26,595 nucleotides of DNA from Bacteroidia bacterium (lineage in GTDB: Bacteria; Bacteroidota; Bacteroidia; Bacteroidales; Azobacteroidaceae). Shown piece by piece: positions 22,941 through 26,595 of the stretch. The stretch covers positions 1-26,595 of the forward strand of contig BNTV01000067.1 of NCBI GenBank assembly GCA_025996865.1, read 5' to 3'. The translations under genes were made by a program, and so were the position numbers. The notes under the pieces are model-generated. The model worked only from the letters and a program-made list of their open reading frames with translations. It had not been told where the DNA came from and made no database searches. The stretch's first letter is position 1, and each line of letters begins with the position of its first letter.

Positions 22941-23419
22941 ATGTTGAAAAATATACTTAACAATATTTGGGGTAAAAAAACCTTGAACATGCCTTATTTT
23001 TGGAAAGGTCCCAAAGAAGAAAATTTTAATTTCGATTTAATTGAACAATATTTCAAACACAAAGTTCATTCTGATAAATTTCAAATAATAAATAACCAGA
23101 TAATGAATGATATAGATTTCCAAGAATTATTCATGTTTATGGATAGAACTCATTCAAAAATAGGACAACAATATCTATATAACCGGTTGCTTACCATTGA
23201 TGCGAGAATAGATTTTAAAGAACAAGAACAAGTTATTAATTATTTTATTGAGAATGAAGAACAAAAGATAAAAGCACAATCATTTATTTAGGAAAGGTTG
23301 ACAGCGCTATTTCCATTGCTACAATCAGGCAAAAAATGCCTTACTATTGTAAACCGGCTATATCCGACATGAATAAATCAATGGAACCGGACAAATGTGT
23401 ATTCGTACAGGATTTATGA
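22941..23419 (+). pseudogene. decayed MutS-family ATPase gene (N-terminal and middle fragments)
   Basis: The first fragment (22941-23291) encodes 116 residues with NFDLIEQYF and IDFQELFMFMDRTHSKIGQQYLYNRLL. This is the N-terminal pattern of Bacteroidota MutS-related proteins of about 430-600 residues (DLdelFxfiDRTxSxvGQQyLYxxL). It stops at TAG 23289. In another frame, 23282-23419 encodes IYLGKVDSAISIATIRQKMPYYCKPAI, which resembles the middle of the same family (IGxxDxaiSvAsfRxxLxYYcxPxf). The DNA between these parts and the whole C-terminal ATPase domain with its Walker motifs are missing. The fragment is AT-rich compared with the regulator genes before it. A non-functional relic is the most likely reading. 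Confidence 0.7.
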
Positions 23420-23432
23420 AAAAGTCGGGGTA

Positions 23433-24875
23433 TCACACCGGAGAAATCACCAAGGTGTTAAATGAATTAGGTTGCAGTATCGGAGCGAATTGGTACTTAT
23501 CCAGCCGGATAAGCGGCTTAGTTTCTATATCCGTATCATTCTGAATAACAAGAACAAAGCTTCCATTTGTATTCTTAAACGCCAATAGATTGGAAAAAGC
23601 CCCCGTTGTGTTCAACCGTTGCGCTCCCGGAAGCACGAAATGACTGACGTGTTTCATCAAATAATACTCATACGTATAGTCATAAGATCTTGCGTCCTTA
23701 TCGACAACTACCAGCGAATTCTGACTCCAACCCCAACGGCTCATCCCGCCTTTGAGGAGCGAAGTATTCCAATAGTCATACACGTTTGCGCCGCTGCTCA
23801 GATACAGTTTCATTAAATCCCATGCATGGCAGGCGTGCCTCCAGTCGTTTGCACCGTTGCCGCATTCCTGTTCGGTTTGATAAATTTTCAGATCCGGATA
23901 GTTTTCGTGAATCGTTTTGACCGCATCTTTTCCGGCCCATTGAAAACCTGCACCTTTAATATATTTGCTGCTGTTTTTGTCTTTCAACAGCGTATCAATC
24001 AGGGAAGCATTCGGCCGTTCCATGGTGCCGAACATCACATCCACGTTCAATTCCTGCATTTTTGGTCCGAGATATTTTCCTACAAATTCATTCAAGCCCT
24101 CCGGCGTCCACGTACAACTTGGAAACACCTGGCAGGAATTGAATTCATTCTGAGGCATAACCATAGAAATGGAAATGTTTTCGTTCCGGTAAGCTTCTAT
24201 AAACCGGGCGAAATAAAGCGCATACGCCTCAAAACAGGCATCGTTTTGGATAAACATATTCGTTCCTTCGGCGCCGCGCTGTTCGGGAGTCAGGTCGTTC
24301 CTGTATTTTTCTTCGGTCGATGAATCGGAAACATTGCAGGCGTAATGTTTGTTGTATTTCATCCATGAAGGGGGACTCCAAGGAGAAGCCCAGATTTTCA
24401 AAGCAGGATTATAGCTCAATGCTTTTTTTATAAACGGAATAAGCGTTTCCTTGTCGTTGGCTATGCTGAAACTGTCCATCGCAAAATCACCGGCCGATTC
24501 ATCATACGAATACCAGTTCCTGGAAAAATCGTTTGCTCCGACAGGCATCCGGCAAATCGTAAAATTAGCGCCGACACCCGGTGCAAATAATTCTTTGAAA
24601 ACCGCATCTCTATCCACATCGGACAATATACTCAAAGAAGTCCAACCCAATTCGTTAAAACAAGTTCCGAAACCATCCATTGTCTGTTGAGGCCGGGTAA
24701 CATCAACGATTACATCGGGAGCATTGGGAACATTGTTTCCCGGAAACTCGATACCTGTTGTTTTCTGTTGTTCCCAAGAAACATCAGGCGTAGTTACAAT
24801 CCATTGAATAGCAGGATTTTCACTGCATGAAACCAACACACATAACAAACAAAAACAAAAAACAACTCGTTTCAT
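23433..24875 (-). CDS. glycoside hydrolase family 30 lipoprotein
   Basis: A 480-residue beta-glycosidase of the GH30 clan A type (glucosylceramidase or beta-1,6-glucanase-like). The signal sequence has a lipobox VLVSC with the lipid cysteine at residue 17, so it is membrane anchored. Motifs are MDGFGTCFNELGW near the N-terminus, IWASPWSPPSWMK in the barrel, the acid/base Glu244 in MVMPQNEFNS and a likely nucleophile Glu335 in KIYQTEQECG. A short C-terminal beta domain follows (SFVLVIQNDTD to NTLVISPV). Substrate specificity is not evident. It lies 48 bp downstream of the DUF4831 gene on the same strand, probably in one transcript. It converges on the MutS remnant. Confidence 0.88.
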   Translation of the reverse strand: MKRVVFCFCLLCVLVSCSENPAIQWIVTTPDVSWEQQKTTGIEFPGNNVPNAPDVIVDVTRPQQTMDGFGTCFNELGWTSLSILSDVDRDAVFKELFAPGVGANFTICRMPVGANDFSRNWYSYDESAGDFAMDSFSIANDKETLIPFIKKALSYNPALKIWASPWSPPSWMKYNKHYACNVSDSSTEEKYRNDLTPEQRGAEGTNMFIQNDACFEAYALYFARFIEAYRNENISISMVMPQNEFNSCQVFPSCTWTPEGLNEFVGKYLGPKMQELNVDVMFGTMERPNASLIDTLLKDKNSSKYIKGAGFQWAGKDAVKTIHENYPDLKIYQTEQECGNGANDWRHACHAWDLMKLYLSSGANVYDYWNTSLLKGGMSRWGWSQNSLVVVDKDARSYDYTYEYYLMKHVSHFVLPGAQRLNTTGAFSNLLAFKNTNGSFVLVIQNDTDIETKPLIRLDKYQFAPILQPNSFNTLVISPV

Positions 24876-24923
24876 AAATAAAATATTTTATATTCTCCGT
24901 GCAACTCCGTGTTAAATCTCTCA

Positions 24924-26006
24924 TCATTGTACAATTTGCTTAATAGCTCCCGTATGGGGATAAAAATAAATTTTCACCGGCGCTTTCCTGTCATCAAATA
25001 AAGAAGTAGCCAAAATTTGCTTGCTCCCGAACTGGGCAATCTGAATCGTATTTTTATACAGGGAATTTAATCCGAAAAACACTTCAACAGAGGCTTTTCC
25101 CGGCAGATTGTAAACAATGCTTTCCGGTTCTTTGGCTTTCTTTTTGGGATCCGTTTCAATATTTTCATCTCCCTCGTCCGTTTTGATAACGTTGATATAG
25201 ACAGGACTTCCGCTCAAATCGTCGGCATCGACAATCCCTAAATATTTCGAAAAGCGGAAAAGAACTTCCTTACTGAGGTCGGTCACCGGTTCCACTTCAA
25301 ATTCGGAATCAAATTTCTCTACCGTTGTAGTACCTGTAAACAGCTCTATCATCGCCTTTTCTTGCGCTTCAAGGTTGGCAAGGGCTATTTTTATTCCTTC
25401 TCCGTCGCGAGGAGCGTTTTCCGCATTGCCTGTCAGCAAATCGTTACGGCTTTCACGCCATTCGATGATTCGTTTGGCAGCCACTTTGGCTTTTGTGAGG
25501 GGAGAGCCGGCTCGCAGGTATTCTTCCGTGAACAGGGATTCCACATTCACAACCGGCAGTTTGGAATCATCTCCGGTTTTGGCGTTCTGCGGAGCCGGTT
25601 TCGGTATTTCGTATTCGGCATTGATGGTGCAAATCAACCCATCTTCGGTCAGATAGACAAAAGGAGCGGTCGTTTTTGATTTAAATTCTACCAGATAAGA
25701 TTCTTTTTTGTCGGGAATGCCTTTGCTTTCAACGCTTATTTTGTCTAAAATATAATAGATTTGATCTTCCTGAATAACGGATTTTTCATCCAATCCCAAA
25801 GATGTTCCTGCATATTTGGCATACAGGCCTGCCTTTTGAGTGATTTTGCTGTATTCTACACTGATTGTCAAAACGGTTTTAGGCAGAAAGTATTGTACAC
25901 CATAGTCGGCGCTTTTGGTTGCACTCATCTTAATGACCTTAGTTTGAGCTACTAAAGATACGGAAACTAATAATAATAACAACAATAAAACATTCAAGCG
26001 CTTCAT
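24924..26006 (-). CDS. DUF4831 family secreted protein
   Basis: A 360-residue exported protein with a signal peptide (LNVLLLLLLLVSVSLVAQ) and no lipobox. The body begins YGVQYFLPKTVLTISVEYSKI and continues with KTTAPFVYLTEDGLICTINAEY, the pattern of DUF4831, a Bacteroidota family of unknown function. The segment PLTKAKVAAKRIIEWRESRNDLLTGNAENAPRDGEGIK is a conserved helical part of this family. A charged loop (TDPKKKAKEPES) precedes the last strands. The protein is likely periplasmic or surface associated. It is followed at 48 bp by the GH30 gene and preceded by a good -7 box. Confidence 0.82.
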   Translation of the reverse strand: MKRLNVLLLLLLLVSVSLVAQTKVIKMSATKSADYGVQYFLPKTVLTISVEYSKITQKAGLYAKYAGTSLGLDEKSVIQEDQIYYILDKISVESKGIPDKKESYLVEFKSKTTAPFVYLTEDGLICTINAEYEIPKPAPQNAKTGDDSKLPVVNVESLFTEEYLRAGSPLTKAKVAAKRIIEWRESRNDLLTGNAENAPRDGEGIKIALANLEAQEKAMIELFTGTTTVEKFDSEFEVEPVTDLSKEVLFRFSKYLGIVDADDLSGSPVYINVIKTDEGDENIETDPKKKAKEPESIVYNLPGKASVEVFFGLNSLYKNTIQIAQFGSKQILATSLFDDRKAPVKIYFYPHTGAIKQIVQ

Positions 26007-26044
26007 ATATAACTCTATTTGATTAATAATTAAGTTACAAGTTG

Positions 26045-26052
26045 CAAAAGTA
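26045..26052 (-). promoter_or_regulatory. -7 box (TACTTTTG) for the DUF4831-GH30 pair
   Basis: Minus-strand TACTTTTG is a full match to TAnnTTTG and lies 39 bp upstream of the DUF4831 start at 26006. Confidence 0.55.
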
Positions 26053-26085
26053 ATAAAATTTTTATGAATATCCGTTTTTTTTGGC

Positions 26086-26470
26086 TAAATATTAAATTGA
26101 GGTGCTGAACCCGGAAGACCGTAAGGTCTTCTATTTGGGTAACCCCGCGGCAAGCGAAGCGCAGCCCGGGGTAGAGCAACCCCTCATCATCCCATCAACT
26201 CCGACAGGAGTTGAATTTATTCGTCCTGCCAAAACCATTTTTCATCCAAATCAATTTCATTCTCTTTGAAAAGACACCTTATCTCGTCAACAAAACTTTC
26301 CTTTTTATGGTGTTCTTGCTGATTTTTGATGTAAATAAGTTCAACTCCTATACGGAGTTGAGGGGGTGATGAGGGGTCGCTCTACCCCGGGCTGCGCTTC
26401 GCTTGCACCGGGGTTACCCAAGTAGAAGACCTTACGGTCTTCCGGGTTCAGCACCTCAATTTAATATTTA
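26086..26470. mobile_element. 385-bp element with long inverted termini, IS200/REP-type derivative
   Basis: The left end (26086-26203) and right end (26353-26470) are inverted copies of about 118 bp with only some half-dozen mismatches. Both start TAAATATTAAATTGAGGTGC and contain the inner hairpin GAAGACCGTAAGGTCTTC. Next to each arm is a smaller hairpin: TCAACTCC-GACA-GGAGTTGA (26195-26214) and TCAACTCC-TATAC-GGAGTTGA (26341-26361). The middle about 120 bp encodes the end of a Y1 transposase. No target duplication is seen at the borders, as expected for single-strand transposons. It lies beside the DUF4831 promoter. Confidence 0.75.
26217..26340 (-). pseudogene. C-terminal remnant of an IS200/REP-type Y1 transposase
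   Basis: The minus strand encodes YIKNQQEHHKKESFVDEIR followed by CLFKENEIDLDEKWFWQDE and a TAA at 26217-26219. This matches the C-terminus of IS200-like and REP-associated tyrosine transposases (YIxNQxEHHkxxSFxdEfxxxLkxxxIeyDExylw). The HUH catalytic motif and the active tyrosine are absent, since they lie upstream in a full protein, so the element cannot move by itself. Confidence 0.7.
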
Positions 26471-26532
26471 GTGTCTGCCCGAAAACTTATAAACGCTTTA
26501 TATACAATTATTTTTGCAATAAAACACAAATG

Positions 26533-26552
26533 AATCTTTATTCATAAAGATT
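26533..26552. promoter_or_regulatory. AATCTTTAT inverted repeat near the right-edge promoter
   Basis: Perfect 9-bp arms AATCTTTAT and ATAAAGATT flank TC. It lies 23 bp upstream of a -7 box, so it covers the -33 to -40 zone and may be an operator of the gene that starts beyond the window. Confidence 0.4.
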
Positions 26553-26574
26553 AGCATATCTCGCATAAAATGCT

Positions 26575-26582
26575 TACCTTTG
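26575..26582 (+). promoter_or_regulatory. -7 box (TACCTTTG) of a gene beyond the window
   Basis: TACCTTTG is a full match to TAnnTTTG, 13 bp before the right end. No coding start follows within the window. Confidence 0.45.
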
Positions 26583-26595
26583 CGGTATTAAAGGC

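Noticed and set aside
24880..24910. CACGGAG direct repeat upstream of the GH30 gene
   Set aside because: Two 7-bp copies three bases apart are too short to support a regulatory call and no promoter box accompanies them.

Overview
The window looks like a chromosomal segment of an anaerobic Bacteroidota bacterium, probably of the order Bacteroidales. Signs of this are a TonB-dependent receptor, TAnnTTTG-type -7 promoter boxes, a type IX secretion (T9SS) sorting domain, a DUF4831 protein, an RteC-like remnant and a DUF1016 (YhcG-type) gene. The presence of NifA and NifV suggests a nitrogen-fixing lineage. No nifHDK genes and no rRNA or tRNA genes were seen.

Region 1 (1-8113) is nitrogen-fixation and metal-uptake related. 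A minus-strand operon (5100 to 377) encodes an ABC ATPase, a SUMT-like (uroporphyrinogen methyltransferase family) enzyme, a TonB-dependent receptor and a lipoprotein solute-binding protein. No permease is present. The 3' end of the binding-protein gene runs, out of frame, into a broken molybdopterin-type (Mop/TOBE) molybdate-binding domain. Upstream lies a divergent pair, nifA (minus) and nifV (plus). Their shared spacer holds a perfect 39-bp inverted repeat, and it lacks any GG or CC dinucleotide, so it cannot hold a sigma-54 promoter.

Region 2 (8335-19188) is one long co-directional minus-strand array and the most interesting part of the window. It starts with a 2105-residue secreted repeat protein carrying a T9SS tail. 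A 48-residue peptide gene follows after 37 bp. Then come, with ATGA-type overlaps or short gaps, an HPr-kinase-like protein, an S26-type peptidase, a PqqD-like protein, a nucleotidyltransferase-fold protein and an ABC exporter. The set resembles the tailoring and export part of kinase-containing lasso-peptide clusters but has no lasso cyclase or protease and no radical-SAM enzyme. I interpret it as a RiPP-like (ribosomally made, modified peptide) system linked to a T9SS surface protein.

Region 3 (19189-22824) holds an intergenic region with four copies of a CAAATCGTA-like motif, a DUF1016 nuclease-like gene containing two in-frame palindromes, and two tandem membrane proteins with AraC-type DNA-binding tails. 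The latter are candidates for controlling region 2.

Region 4 (22941-26595) holds a decayed MutS-family gene, a GH30 glycosidase lipoprotein, a DUF4831 protein, and a 385-bp element with about 118-bp inverted termini around the C-terminal remnant of an IS200/REP-type Y1 transposase. A promoter for a gene beyond the window lies at the right edge. Several remnants (Mop, RteC, MutS, transposase) show that the ends of these blocks have been rearranged.
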